A DNA stretch of 64,000 nt. Origin: a bacterium. GTDB lineage: Bacteria > Myxococcota_A > Bradymonadia > UBA7976 > UBA1532. Position numbers and translations under genes: made by a program. The notes beneath the pieces were generated by a model. That model was not told the DNA's origin and did no database searches. It was given only the letters and a program-made list of their open reading frames with translations. The stretch covers positions 124,001 to 188,000 of the forward strand of contig JAUHYW010000002.1 of the NCBI GenBank assembly GCA_030426085.1, in the 5' to 3' direction. Positions 36,955-60,817 of this stretch are shown piece by piece (position 1 is the stretch's first letter; every line of letters starts with the position of its first letter).

Positions 36955-39612
36955 ATGCTCGTCGACATCCTCCTCGCGCCCCTGATCGCCTTGTTCGCCC
37001 CGGCGACCCCCGGGGCCTACGACTGCGACCGGCTGGTGGCGGTGGGCGCGCTCGCCGAAGCCGAGGCCGCCTGCGCCGACGCCCGGGGCAGCGTGCCGCT
37101 CCTGATGGCCATCCGCCGGGCCGACCGGGCCGACCGGTCGAAGCCCGAGGGGCTCAAGCTCACCCTCGAAGGGCTGCGGGACACCGCCGAGGCCCGCCAG
37201 AAGGCGCCCGACCGGGTGATCGAAGAGGCGCTGTTCCAGCACTTCGGCCGGGTCGTGCGGGCGCTGACCCCCATCAAGCAGCGCCCCGACCTCGCCCAGT
37301 GGCCGCTGCCCGACCTGCCGGTGCCCTCCCCCATCCTGCCCGCGCTCGAAGACGACGCGCTCTCGAACCTCGGCGCGGCCATCGAGCGCAGCGACGAGCG
37401 CATCCGCGAGGTCGAGTCCCGGCTGGCGGGGGTCGACCCCGACTTCGCCCGGCTGCCCGAGGCCGCCCGCCAGGGGCTGACCCGGGCGCTCGAGGGCTTG
37501 CAGGCCGAGCGGGCCCGGCTGCTCCAGCGGCGCCTCGAAGCCCTCGAGAAGCAGGTCGACTCCAGCAAGCGGCCCGAGCCGGCTCAGCTCCTGCACCTCG
37601 CCGACACCTACTTCGCCGTCGACGCCGACCGCCCGACCAAGAAGGCCCGCCGCAAGCGCGGGCGGCGCATCCTGCGTCGGCTGCGGCGGTGGTACGCCAC
37701 CGACGGCGCCGCCGGCATCGCCGGGCTGTGGCTGGCCGCCTTCGCCCTCGACGACGGCGACCCCCGGCGGGCCCGGCCCCTGCTCGACGAGGCCGGCCCG
37801 TTCGACCCCGGCCTGTCGACGTTCTTCGAATCGCTCCTGCAGTGGCGCCGGGGCAAGCCCGAAGAGGCGCTGGCCCGGCTGCGCTCGATCCGGGGCCCGC
37901 TCTCGCCGGCGCTGACCGCCCAGGTCGCCGCGCTCGAAGGCACCCTGGCGCTCGAGACCGGCGACTGGGCCTCCTCGGCCGAAGCCTGGCTGCGGGCGGC
38001 GGGCAACGCGCCGGCCGAGCAGGCGATGCGAGCCCGGCTGCGGGCGGCCATCGCCTGGAGCGTGGCCATCGCCTCGGGCGAGAACCCCCGCCGGGTGCCG
38101 GGGCACCTCCAGGCGTCGACGCTGCTGCACGCGCTCTCCCGGGGGCGGGTGGACGTGGCCGGCCAACTCTTCACGATCATGGAGAAGGACCGGGGGCCGG
38201 CGCTGCCCTATATCGGGCTGATGCTCGTCGACAGCCACCGGGCCGCCGGCCGGGGCTCCGACGCCGACCGCCTGCTCAACCACCTCGTGCGCAGCTACAC
38301 CGGCGCCGGCCCGTGGCGCTCGGCCAACCTCGGCCCCGCCGCCGACGCCGCCCGGGACGCGCTGCTGAGCCGCATCGAGCGCCGGGTGGCCCGCGTCGTC
38401 GAGACCGGCGTGCCGGTCCCACCCGCCGCCCGGGCGCTCATCGGATCGATCGTCGCCGCCCGGTTCGAACTCTTCCAGGTCGGCGACCGGGCCCGGGCCC
38501 AGCTCTGCGACGCGCTGGGCAAGCTGGGCTTCCTGGAACAGGTCGAGCGGCACCTCGTCGCGCTGCGCACCGGCGCCGCCGACCCGCTGCTGCGGCGCAA
38601 GGCGGCCATGGCGCTGGTCGACGCCTACGTGCAGCGGGCCCGTGAGGTCGGCGCCGCCGGGGCCGCGACCGGGCCCTGGCTACTCGGCGCGCCCATCCGC
38701 GATCCGGCCCCGGAAGAGGTCACCCGGCTGGTCGAGGCCCAGAACGAACTCATCGGCGCCCTGCCGCTCGGCAGCGTCGAGCGGGACGACCTCGTCGTCG
38801 ACCGGGCCACCGTGCGCCTCGGCCTGGGGGACACCGAGGGCATCGTCGCCGAGCTGGAGGGCGTCGCCGAGCGGCACCCCGACACCGCGCTCGGCCTGCG
38901 GGCGATCTACCAGCTCATGCGGGCCCGCCCCGACCGCATCGCCCAGCTCGGCCGCCGCTGGTCCCGCCGGGGCGCCGGCCCGCCGGCCCGCAACCGGGCG
39001 CTGCGCAAGGCGCTCGAGGCCGCCATCGGCGACGGCCCCGACCCGGGCAGCGCGCTGATGGCCGACGGCCGCTTCGCCGAGGCCGCCGCGGCCTACGCCG
39101 CCGCCGCCGAGAAGAGCGGGCCCGACGCCGGCTCGGCCCGCTTCGCCGCCGCCGTCGCCTGGACCGCCGCCCTGCGCCCCGAGCGGGCCGAGCCGGCGTG
39201 GAAGGCCTACATCGAGCGCCACCCGCAGCACGCCCAGGTGCCGGTGGCCCACATCCTCTTCGCCCGCCTCCTGCAGACCCAGGGCAAGCTGGCCGACGCC
39301 GCCGGGGCCTACATCGACTCGGCCCGCCTCGACGGCCCCGACGCCGGCCGGGCGCTCATCCGGGCCACCGAGCTGGTCTCGGGCGACTTCGAGACGTTGC
39401 GGGCCGCGCTCGGCCGGCTGGTGCGCGACCTGCCGAACCACCCCGACCACGCCCGCTACGCCCGGGCCCTCGCCGCGCTCGAAGGGGGCCACGCCCCCGA
39501 CGCCCCGGTCTCCGGCGCCCCGCCGACCCCGCCGATCGCGCCCGGCCTGTGCCGGGGTGAGGCCTGCGAGGCCGCCCGCTTCTGGCCGCTCGCGGCCGGC
39601 GAGGCGCCCTGA
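36955..39612 (+). CDS. Large TPR-type repeat protein
   Basis: 885 residues, probably exported: the N-terminus VDILLAPLIALFAPATPGAY is hydrophobic and could be an uncleaved or short signal. Most of the protein consists of Ala/Leu/Arg-rich helical pairs with TPR-like spacing (WLAAFALDDGDPRRARPLLD; AQVAALEGTLALETGDWASS; ADGRFAEAAAAYAAAAEKSG; FARLLQTQGKLADAAGAYID), and a coiled-coil part near 145-205 (RIREVESRLAG...LQAERARLLQRRLEALEKQ). TPR solenoids mediate protein assembly. A short Cys-bearing tail follows (LCRGEACEAARF). ATG chosen as the first in frame; only a weak GGGA precedes it. The DUF3160 gene downstream has its own ribosome site after a 165-bp gap. Confidence 0.7.
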   Translation: MLVDILLAPLIALFAPATPGAYDCDRLVAVGALAEAEAACADARGSVPLLMAIRRADRADRSKPEGLKLTLEGLRDTAEARQKAPDRVIEEALFQHFGRVVRALTPIKQRPDLAQWPLPDLPVPSPILPALEDDALSNLGAAIERSDERIREVESRLAGVDPDFARLPEAARQGLTRALEGLQAERARLLQRRLEALEKQVDSSKRPEPAQLLHLADTYFAVDADRPTKKARRKRGRRILRRLRRWYATDGAAGIAGLWLAAFALDDGDPRRARPLLDEAGPFDPGLSTFFESLLQWRRGKPEEALARLRSIRGPLSPALTAQVAALEGTLALETGDWASSAEAWLRAAGNAPAEQAMRARLRAAIAWSVAIASGENPRRVPGHLQASTLLHALSRGRVDVAGQLFTIMEKDRGPALPYIGLMLVDSHRAAGRGSDADRLLNHLVRSYTGAGPWRSANLGPAADAARDALLSRIERRVARVVETGVPVPPAARALIGSIVAARFELFQVGDRARAQLCDALGKLGFLEQVERHLVALRTGAADPLLRRKAAMALVDAYVQRAREVGAAGAATGPWLLGAPIRDPAPEEVTRLVEAQNELIGALPLGSVERDDLVVDRATVRLGLGDTEGIVAELEGVAERHPDTALGLRAIYQLMRARPDRIAQLGRRWSRRGAGPPARNRALRKALEAAIGDGPDPGSALMADGRFAEAAAAYAAAAEKSGPDAGSARFAAAVAWTAALRPERAEPAWKAYIERHPQHAQVPVAHILFARLLQTQGKLADAAGAYIDSARLDGPDAGRALIRATELVSGDFETLRAALGRLVRDLPNHPDHARYARALAALEGGHAPDAPVSGAPPTPPIAPGLCRGEACEAARFWPLAAGEAP

Positions 39613-39777
39613 GCGCCACCCGCGCCGAGATCCCACCTCGCTGCGTGCCCCGTGATCGATCTGGCTGAGGGCTTCGAGGACCTGCTCGTCGCCCGGCCCG
39701 CGCCGACGAAAAATCGAGAACCGTAGATCGGATCCACCGGTCGGACGAACCCAGCGCCGACACCCACGGAGGATCCG

Positions 39778-41991
39778 ATGACCCGAGCCCTGACGCTCCC
39801 GACCGCCCTCGCGCTCCTGACCGCCCTCGCGGCGCCCGCCGCCGCCGCCCCGCCCGAACCCATCGAACACGAGATCTTCGACTCCCGGCTCGGCCTGTAC
39901 CCCGACCTCACCCGCGACGCCCTCTTCGACAAGTACGGCGTCGACGCCCCCTCACCGACCCCCCTGCCGTTCGACGTGAAGGCCGCGCGCTTCTACCAGA
40001 CCGTGGTCGACGGCCTGACGCTCGACGCCGACGCCACCGCGGCCCTCGCCCGCGACGGCCTCGTGCTCGTCGACCCGCCCCGGCGCTACTCGATGGCCGC
40101 GGCGTACTGGGCGCTCTTCACGTCCGACCTGCCGCTGCTCGTCACCACCGACAGCGTGCTCGACGCCATGCACCGCAGCTTCGACGACATGCTCGCCGAG
40201 CTCGAGGTCGCGGTGCTCTCGCCCATGATCCGGGATGTCCTGAAGGCCACCCGGGCCGCCGCCGTGGCCCTCGCCGAAGACGACCCCAGCCTGGCCCGCG
40301 CCGCCGACGACGTCGACCTCTACACCACCACCGCGCTCAACCTGCTCGGCACCGACCCCGGCAAGGGCCGGCTGGCGTTCGCCCCGGCGCGCGTCGCCGA
40401 GAAAACGGTGCTCACGCTGCTGGCGAAGGTGGAGCGCCTCGAGCTGGAGAACCCGGCCATCAACGGCAAGTCGACCGCGCTCTACGGCGCCCGCCGGGCG
40501 GTGGACTGGTCCCAGTTCAAGCCCCGGGGGCACTACACCAAGAGCGCCGGCCTGAAGCGCTACTTCCGGGCGATGATGTGGCTCGGGCGAGCCGACACCG
40601 GCTTCGAGATCCGCCAGGCGCGCCAGCTCCGGGCCGCGGCCCTGCTCAGCCACGCCGCCCGGACGAGCGGCGCGCTCGACGACCTGGGGGCGGTCAAGGC
40701 GGTCATCGACCTCTTCGTCGGCCGCTCCGACGAGCTGACCCCGTTCCAGCTCGCCGATCTGATGCGCGACCTGAAGCTCGCCCCCGCCGCCCTCGAGCGC
40801 ACCGCCGACCTCGCCCGCCTCGTCGAGCAGCTCGCCGCCAGCGGCATGGGCGCCCAGCGCATCCGCAGCCAGACCCTCGTCTCGAACCCCCGGACCGCCG
40901 AGAAGGTCCCGCTGCCGCCGCTCTTCCAGATGTTCGGCCAGCGCTTCGTCATCGACAGCTTCGCGCTGAGCAAGGTGGTCTACGACGACATCGTCTTCCG
41001 GGGCGAGAAGCAGAACCGGCGCATGCCCACCGGCCTCGACGTCCTGGCCGCGCTGGGCAACGACGTCGCGCTGTGGCTCCTGCGGGGCGAGCTGGACCAG
41101 TGGCGCTACGGGGCCAACCTGGCGGCGCTGCGGGACGTCGTCGGCGGCTACACCGACGCCCACTGGCAGGACAGCCTCTACATGCAGTGGCTCGCCGCGC
41201 TGCGCACTCTGAACCAGGCGCCCGAGGGCCCCCACGCCCCGGCGGTGATGAAGGGCGACGCCTGGGGCCGCAAGATGCTCCAGACCCAGCTCGCGAGCTG
41301 GGCCCAGCTCCGGCACGACACCATCCTCTATGCCAAGCAGAGCTACACCGCCAGCGTCGGCTGCCTGTACCCCGCGGGCTACGTCGAGCCCTACCCCGCC
41401 TTCTACGACCGCCTGGGCGCCTTCGCCCGCACCGCCTCGACCCGGCTCGGCGCGCTGAAGGGGCTGGGCCGCGGCGACCGCTACATCGGGCGCTACGTGC
41501 GGTACTTCGACGGCTTCGCCGGGCACATGCAGACCCTCGGCGCGCTGGCCCGCAAGCAGCTCGCCGCCCAGCCGTTCTCGCCCGAGGACGAGGCCTTCCT
41601 GCGGGACACCATCGAACGGCGGATGCCGGCCGGGGGCTACGACCCCAAGCCGGAGTGGAACGGCTGGTACATGGATCTGCTGTACATCCCGGAGGGCGAG
41701 ACGGTCGAAGACGCTGTCGAGTGGGAGCCGACCATCGCCGACGTGCACACCGACCCCGACGGCAGCCGGGTGCTCGAGGTGGGCACCGGCGACGTGCACT
41801 TTGTGGTGGCCGCCATCGACAACGACGGCGACACCGCGGTGCACGTCGGGCCGACCTTCACCTACTACGCCTTCACCCAGCCGGCGTCGGATCGGCTGAC
41901 CGACGCGCAGTGGCAGCGGCGCCTGCGCCAGAAGGCCCCGCCCCGCCCCGCCTGGATCACGCCGCTGGTGTTCGACGGCGCCCCCCGCTGA
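39778..41991 (+). CDS. DUF3160-domain secreted protein
   Basis: 737 residues with a signal peptide (LTLPTALALLTALAAPAAAA). The DUF3160 pattern is visible: NGFVV-like LARDGLVLVDPPRRYS, then LPLLVTTDSVLDAMHRSFDDML, KAVYDEIVFRG-like KVVYDDIVFRGEKQNRRMPTG, HWQDSLYMQWLAALRTLN, QTQLASWAQLRHDTILYAKQS, and a C-terminal HVGPTFTYYAF. The family is frequent in Myxococcota and of unknown biochemical role. GGAGG 5 nt before the ATG. Extracytoplasmic location is inferred from the signal. No partner gene is obvious. Confidence 0.85.
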   Translation: MTRALTLPTALALLTALAAPAAAAPPEPIEHEIFDSRLGLYPDLTRDALFDKYGVDAPSPTPLPFDVKAARFYQTVVDGLTLDADATAALARDGLVLVDPPRRYSMAAAYWALFTSDLPLLVTTDSVLDAMHRSFDDMLAELEVAVLSPMIRDVLKATRAAAVALAEDDPSLARAADDVDLYTTTALNLLGTDPGKGRLAFAPARVAEKTVLTLLAKVERLELENPAINGKSTALYGARRAVDWSQFKPRGHYTKSAGLKRYFRAMMWLGRADTGFEIRQARQLRAAALLSHAARTSGALDDLGAVKAVIDLFVGRSDELTPFQLADLMRDLKLAPAALERTADLARLVEQLAASGMGAQRIRSQTLVSNPRTAEKVPLPPLFQMFGQRFVIDSFALSKVVYDDIVFRGEKQNRRMPTGLDVLAALGNDVALWLLRGELDQWRYGANLAALRDVVGGYTDAHWQDSLYMQWLAALRTLNQAPEGPHAPAVMKGDAWGRKMLQTQLASWAQLRHDTILYAKQSYTASVGCLYPAGYVEPYPAFYDRLGAFARTASTRLGALKGLGRGDRYIGRYVRYFDGFAGHMQTLGALARKQLAAQPFSPEDEAFLRDTIERRMPAGGYDPKPEWNGWYMDLLYIPEGETVEDAVEWEPTIADVHTDPDGSRVLEVGTGDVHFVVAAIDNDGDTAVHVGPTFTYYAFTQPASDRLTDAQWQRRLRQKAPPRPAWITPLVFDGAPR

Positions 41992-42093
41992 GCCCGCGAC
42001 CGGGCGCCCCACCCCCGCCCCGGCCTTGCCCCTGCAGCGCACACTCTGGGAACGTGAAGTGTGGCGCAGCCCGCGCCGCGGGGGGGACGATCC

Positions 42094-44172
42094 ATGAAGA
42101 ACCGCTGCATGGGCGTGATCGCCCTCGCGGTCGCGGCGTTCGCCGTCGGCTGTGAGGGCGACGACGGGAGCGGGCCGGCCGCCACCGCCGAGCCGGACGC
42201 CACCCGGACCGCCGACGCGACGATGGAGCCCGAGGCCGACGCCGCGACCGCAGCGGACGCCATGGCAGCCACAGACGCTGCCGCCGACGCCTCCCCCCGA
42301 TCACCCGACGCCGGACCATCGCCCGACATGGCCCCCCTGGACGCCGCGCCGATGGACGCCGCGCCCGGCCCCGACGCCATCCCAGAGGGTCGCGTCCCAG
42401 CGCCGGAGGGCACCGTCGCGCTGATCCCCGACCCCGAGGACGGCTTGGAGTCGGGCGCGACGGCGGTCGGCGCCGACGGCGTGGCCCACTTCTACTCCCC
42501 GACCCACGAGGCGCTGGTCGAGTTCGCGCTGGCCCCCGGAGACGACGAGCCGGGCGACGCCGCCGGGGTCGAGATCTACATCGAGGTCACCGCCGAGCGG
42601 CAGGCGCGGGTCCTGGTGACCGACCCCGAGGGGCGCTACGTACCGATGATCTTCGGCGCCGAGCTGCCGGACGCGCCGGGCGATACGCTGCACGTCGAGG
42701 TCGACGGCCGCGATCTGCTCGAGGGCGACGAGCCGGCCTATCGCTACGCGCCGGGCGAGCCGTCGCCCTTCATGCCCAACGCGTTCACCATCCCCGAGGT
42801 GCTCGTCGTCGTCTCGGTCCAGGGGCTGCTGCGCTCGATCAAATACGCGGCGGCGGTCTACGTGGTGAAGCGGGTGGTCGAGGCGGGGTGCAACGTGCTC
42901 AACCCGCTGCACGGCGACACCTGCGCCCGGGCGGCGCGGTGGGTCGAGATCGCCGGGACCGTGCTGACGCCGGGCATCCAGATGCTCCGCGACGGCGCGT
43001 GGGCGCTGACCGCCAACCTGGGGGTCGCGACCGGGCAGGCCGCGTTCAACTACTTCGCCGGGTGGGCCTGCGGCGAGGTGGGCACCTTCTTCAAGTGGGC
43101 CGACCCCACCGCGGCGGACTTCCCGGCGGTGCGCGATCGGGTGCGGGACGCGGTGCGCAAGCTCAACCACCTGCTCGTGGCGCTCGAGGAGGACCCCCCG
43201 GCCGATCCGGAGGCGCTCGGCGCGCTGCTCGACGCGGTGGGGCCGGCGCTGGCCATCGTCGCCCGCGAGGTGCGCGAGAACCACGTCAACGTGCTCCAGC
43301 CGCCGCAGGTGGACGACATCGCCGAGGGCGCGCTGAGCGCCCTGGTGGGCACCACCCTCGTCAGCATGACCAACGGCGACGTCTACGCGGCCTGGTTCCA
43401 CCCCAACCCGGCGGTGCGCCAGATGCTGGTGCAGCCGGCCGGCGGCGCCGCCGTGCGCTTCGTGCAGCTCGGCAGCCGCTACACCGGCGGCAAGATCTGG
43501 GTGCTCGATCCGCGCCTGCTCAAGAGCCTCCAGACCGCCGCCGGCGGGGCGCTGTCGTGCGTGGTGGGGCTGGTGACGAGCTTCGACGTCGAGGTCGAGG
43601 GCATGCCGTACACCGTCGAGACCCTGGAGGTCATCGACGCCATCGCCGATCTGGCGCATCACTGGCTCGACCACGCCTACGCCACCCACTACGGCATGGT
43701 CTTCGATCCGCCGGCCTGCCTGCCCGACGAGTTCGAACCCAACGGCGACCGGGTGGCGGCACAGCTCGGCGGAGCGCAGCTCCAGATCGACGGGCCGGTG
43801 CAGCTCGACGGGCTGAACCTGTGCGACGGGGAGGGGCCGGCGGGGGACGAGGACTGGTTCGTCTTCGACATGGGCCCGATCAGCCTGCGGGCCCAGGCCC
43901 GCATTCGAGCCCCCGACCCGCCGGGGGCCGGGGCCGACGAGCGGGTGTGCGTGGAGATCTTCTTCTACAGCGAGCTGCTCGAGCTGGTGGGCGCCGAACC
44001 CGAGCGGGTCGAGGGGCCGGTCTGCGGGCGGGTGGGCGACGCGTTCTCCACCCAGCAGTTCAGCGTACGGCGCACGGTGGGCGAGCAGTGGTCGCAGCTC
44101 ATCGTGCGGGTCTACGTCGACGGCGAACCGATGGCGCCGCAGATCGATTACGGGCTGGCGTTCACGCTGTAG
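42094..44172 (+). CDS. Lipoprotein with Ala/Asp-rich linker, unknown function
   Basis: 692 residues; signal peptide and lipobox FAVGC near residue 20, then ~80 residues rich in Ala/Asp/Pro (DATRTADATMEPEADAATAA) as a surface spacer. The central part contains hydrophobic or helical stretches (EVLVVVSVQGLLRSIKYAAA; VATGQAAFNYFAGWACGEVG), and the C-terminal third is beta-rich with DEDWFVFDMG near 595, which recalls PPC-type domains. Cysteines are sparse. The ATG at 42094 was chosen for the signal peptide. No enzyme motif recognised. Confidence 0.65.
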   Translation: MKNRCMGVIALAVAAFAVGCEGDDGSGPAATAEPDATRTADATMEPEADAATAADAMAATDAAADASPRSPDAGPSPDMAPLDAAPMDAAPGPDAIPEGRVPAPEGTVALIPDPEDGLESGATAVGADGVAHFYSPTHEALVEFALAPGDDEPGDAAGVEIYIEVTAERQARVLVTDPEGRYVPMIFGAELPDAPGDTLHVEVDGRDLLEGDEPAYRYAPGEPSPFMPNAFTIPEVLVVVSVQGLLRSIKYAAAVYVVKRVVEAGCNVLNPLHGDTCARAARWVEIAGTVLTPGIQMLRDGAWALTANLGVATGQAAFNYFAGWACGEVGTFFKWADPTAADFPAVRDRVRDAVRKLNHLLVALEEDPPADPEALGALLDAVGPALAIVAREVRENHVNVLQPPQVDDIAEGALSALVGTTLVSMTNGDVYAAWFHPNPAVRQMLVQPAGGAAVRFVQLGSRYTGGKIWVLDPRLLKSLQTAAGGALSCVVGLVTSFDVEVEGMPYTVETLEVIDAIADLAHHWLDHAYATHYGMVFDPPACLPDEFEPNGDRVAAQLGGAQLQIDGPVQLDGLNLCDGEGPAGDEDWFVFDMGPISLRAQARIRAPDPPGAGADERVCVEIFFYSELLELVGAEPERVEGPVCGRVGDAFSTQQFSVRRTVGEQWSQLIVRVYVDGEPMAPQIDYGLAFTL

Positions 44173-44193
44173 CCGACGCCGCCGGGCGCGCCC

Positions 44194-44826
44194 TCACCCC
44201 GGCTTGCGGGCCACCACGAACGCGATGTCGGGCTCGGCGCCCACGTCGGTCGGCTCGACATCCACGAAGCCCGCCGAGCGGATGTCGCCCAGCAGCCCGT
44301 CGGCGGTGAGCAGCGTCACCCGCGGGGCCTTGCCCACCCGCCGCATCAGCCACAGCAGCGGCCCGAACAGCCACCGCCGCCGGCCGAGGCACACCGTCGA
44401 CGAGATGAAGAACCCGCCCGGCTTCAGCAGCCGGAAGGCCCGGGCCAAGGCCGCGTGTCGATCGGGCACCAGGTGCAGGATGCTGTAGGCGCACAGCCCG
44501 TCCAGGCTGCCGTCGGCGAACGCGCCGAAGTGCGCGTCGAAGGCGCCGACGTGGAACCGCACGTTCTCCACCCCCTGGGCCGCCGCCTTGCCCTCGGCGA
44601 TGCGGATCATCTCCTTCGAGACGTCCAGCCCGTGCACCTCGCGCCCGGCGTCGGCCAGCCGCAGCGCCAGCGAGCCGGTGCCGCAGCCGACGTCGAGCAC
44701 CACCGCGTCGGGCGACATCTGCGCCCGGGTGATGGCGATCTTGCGGTCGAAGGCCGCCGGGTCGTCGACCGGCTTGGCGGCGTACGACTCGGCGATGCGA
44801 TCCCAGAAGGCGGCGTCGGTGGACAT
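44194..44826 (-). CDS. Class I SAM-dependent methyltransferase
   Basis: 210 residues (Methyltransf_11/25 type). Motif I VVLDVGCGTGSLALRLA (~42-58), the acidic HGLDVSKEM (motif II) and LCAYSILHLVPDRHAA before LLKPGGFFISSTV are all in order. The N-terminus (FWDRIAESYAAKPVDDPAAF) fits small-molecule methyltransferases. Substrate unknown. ATG at 44826 with GAGGAGC 6-7 nt upstream. Convergent with the lipoprotein and co-directional with the giant gene upstream of it (77-bp gap), so it could receive read-through from the 14-kb transcript. Confidence 0.87.
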   Translation of the reverse strand: MSTDAAFWDRIAESYAAKPVDDPAAFDRKIAITRAQMSPDAVVLDVGCGTGSLALRLADAGREVHGLDVSKEMIRIAEGKAAAQGVENVRFHVGAFDAHFGAFADGSLDGLCAYSILHLVPDRHAALARAFRLLKPGGFFISSTVCLGRRRWLFGPLLWLMRRVGKAPRVTLLTADGLLGDIRSAGFVDVEPTDVGAEPDIAFVVARKPG

Positions 44827-44903
44827 ACGGTGCTCCTCGGGTGCGTCCTCGGGGCGGCATCCTACCCGGCCGCCCCCCGCGAGGCGACCCGCGACCGAAG
44901 GCG

Positions 44904-58880
<13,977 letters not shown>

Positions 58881-59000
58881 GGCGTGCTCCCCCCGAGGCA
58901 GACGGCTGGAGCTATCTTAGGTGATCCCGGTCGGCGAGGGCGACCTCGGCAACCGTAAACGGGCATCACGACGGCCGGTCTCCGGCGCCGGCCGCCGCGA

Positions 59001-59030
59001 TTGACCCACGCGCCGGGCGCGGTCCATCAT
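59001..59030 (+). promoter_or_regulatory. Promoter of the second Ser/Thr kinase
   Basis: TTGACC (59001-59006), 18-bp spacer, CATCAT (59025-59030), 20 bp before the kinase ATG, which has its own AGGAGG. Lies in the 170-bp gap divergent from the giant lipoprotein gene. Confidence 0.45.
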
Positions 59031-59050
59031 CCCCCCAGCCAGGAGGCCCG

Positions 59051-60667
59051 ATGCTCACCCCCCACGCCCTCGTCGGCCGCGTCGTCGGCGGCCAGTTCCG
59101 CATCGACGGGCTGATCGGCCAGGGCGGCTTCGGGGCGGTGTTCCGGGCGTGGGATCTGAGCCTCGAGCGGCCGGTGGCGGTGAAGGTGATCGCCCACGCC
59201 GGGGTCGAGGCGCTCGCCGCCCGGTTCCACCGCGAGGCGCAGGTGCAGGCCCGCTTCCGCCACCCGGCGATCGTGCGGCTCTTGTACTTCGGCGAGGACG
59301 CCGGCCTGTGCTTCATGGTGCAGGAGCTCGTCGAGGGCCGCACCCTGCGGGCGGTGGTGAACCGCGAGGGCCCGCTGGCGCCCGACCGGGTGGTGCGCCT
59401 CTTCGCCAGCCTGCTCGACGCGCTCGACGAGGCCCACGGCGAGGGGGTGGTGCACCGCGACCTCAAGCCAGCCAACATCATGCTCGTCGAGGGCCGCCGG
59501 GGCGAGGAGGTGCGGCTGCTCGACTTCGGCATCGCCAAGATCATCGAGCAGTCGGACGCCATCGAGACGCTGACCGCCACCGGCGCGGTCATCGGCACCC
59601 CGGCGTGGATGTCACCCGAGCAGGCGACCCGCCAGCCGGTGACCCCCGCCGCCGATCTGTATGCCATCGGCTGTGTCATGTACTACGCCCTCACCGGGCG
59701 CAAGCCGTTCACCGGCACCCCGGTGCAGATCCTGATGGATCACGCCAACCGGGCGCCGGACCCGCTGCCGGCGACGGTGCCGGCCCCGCTCGCCGCGGTG
59801 GTGCGCCGCGCGATGGCCAAGCGGCCGGGCGATCGCTTCCCCTCGGCCGACGCGATGAAGGCCGCGCTCGAAGGCCGGGGCCCACGCGCCGTGCGCCCGG
59901 CCGGGCCCACCCCGTCGATCGTGCCCGAGCGGCGGCCCGGGCCCCCGTCGGACGCGACGCCGTTCGACATCTCGGACATCGACGCCCCGCCGCCCGCGCG
60001 CCGGCGACGGGGGGCGCTGCTCGCGGCGGTGGCGCTGCTCGCGCTGGTCGGCCTCGGCTTCGGGGGGTGGGCCGTGACCCGCTCGGGCGTCGGGGCGGCC
60101 GACGCGGGGGTCGCCGATCAGGGCCCGCCGCCTCCGCCGGACGCCGCCCCGCCGGACGCCGCCCCCGACGCGGCGCTGCCCGACGCGGCGCTGCCCGACG
60201 CCGCCCCGCCCGACGCCGCGCTGCCCGACGCGGCCCCCGACGCCGCCCGGCCGAAGCCGGCCCGCCGACGCACCCCGCGCGCGGCGCCCCGCAAGACCCG
60301 GGTCGCCCAGCTCGGCGTCGACCGCCGACGCAAGGCCGCCGCCGCCGCCCAGCAGACCCTCGACGGGGCGCTGAAGCGCTGCGCCTGCGCCGAGGCCGGG
60401 CGGGCCGCGGACACGCTGAAGGGGCTGGGCGTCGACCGCGGGGCGCAGTTCACCGCGTACTGCGCGCCCAAGCGGGCCGGCGTCGGGCTCTCCCGCTGCG
60501 CCGCCGCGCTCGACCGCCGGCTGACCGCGGCGATGGGCCGGTGCCCGTGCCACGGCAGCGCGGTCGAGCAGCTCGCCGCCCGCCTCGCCACCGAGTTCGG
60601 CCACGACCGCCGCGCCGAGTGGACCCGCCGCTGCGCCACCCCGGGGCTGCCGGGGAGCTGCTTGTAG
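59051..60667 (+). CDS. Membrane Ser/Thr protein kinase with duplicated Cys-motif extracellular domain
   Basis: 538 residues. The kinase domain (~10-270) is canonical: GQGGFGAVFRA, VAVKVI, HRDLKPANIML, DFGIAKI, GTPAWMSPEQA. A juxtamembrane linker is followed by one transmembrane helix (ALLAAVALLALVGLGFGGWA, ~320-340), a (P)DAA-type spacer (PDAAPPDAAPDAALPDAALP) and an outer domain of ~130 residues. That domain shows two similar units: LKRCACAE...AYCAPKR...SRC and MGRCPCHG...RRCATPG...SC. This is the usual PASTA-less one-pass receptor kinase layout. The outer part is probably a disulfide-bonded sensor; its ligand is unknown. AGGAGG before the ATG. Divergent from the giant lipoprotein gene. Confidence 0.88.
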   Translation: MLTPHALVGRVVGGQFRIDGLIGQGGFGAVFRAWDLSLERPVAVKVIAHAGVEALAARFHREAQVQARFRHPAIVRLLYFGEDAGLCFMVQELVEGRTLRAVVNREGPLAPDRVVRLFASLLDALDEAHGEGVVHRDLKPANIMLVEGRRGEEVRLLDFGIAKIIEQSDAIETLTATGAVIGTPAWMSPEQATRQPVTPAADLYAIGCVMYYALTGRKPFTGTPVQILMDHANRAPDPLPATVPAPLAAVVRRAMAKRPGDRFPSADAMKAALEGRGPRAVRPAGPTPSIVPERRPGPPSDATPFDISDIDAPPPARRRRGALLAAVALLALVGLGFGGWAVTRSGVGAADAGVADQGPPPPPDAAPPDAAPDAALPDAALPDAAPPDAALPDAAPDAARPKPARRRTPRAAPRKTRVAQLGVDRRRKAAAAAQQTLDGALKRCACAEAGRAADTLKGLGVDRGAQFTAYCAPKRAGVGLSRCAAALDRRLTAAMGRCPCHGSAVEQLAARLATEFGHDRRAEWTRRCATPGLPGSCL

Positions 60668-60817
60668 CGGCCCGTCCGGACAGCGTCCGGCGGACGTCCG
60701 CGGACACCCCCGAGCCGACGGTGGACACCGCGCGCCCACGACATGCCGCGGCCGGCGGGCTGGCACGCCGCGTGATACGGAGTCCGGCGAGGACACCCAT
60801 TCACGCCGAGGTCGAAC

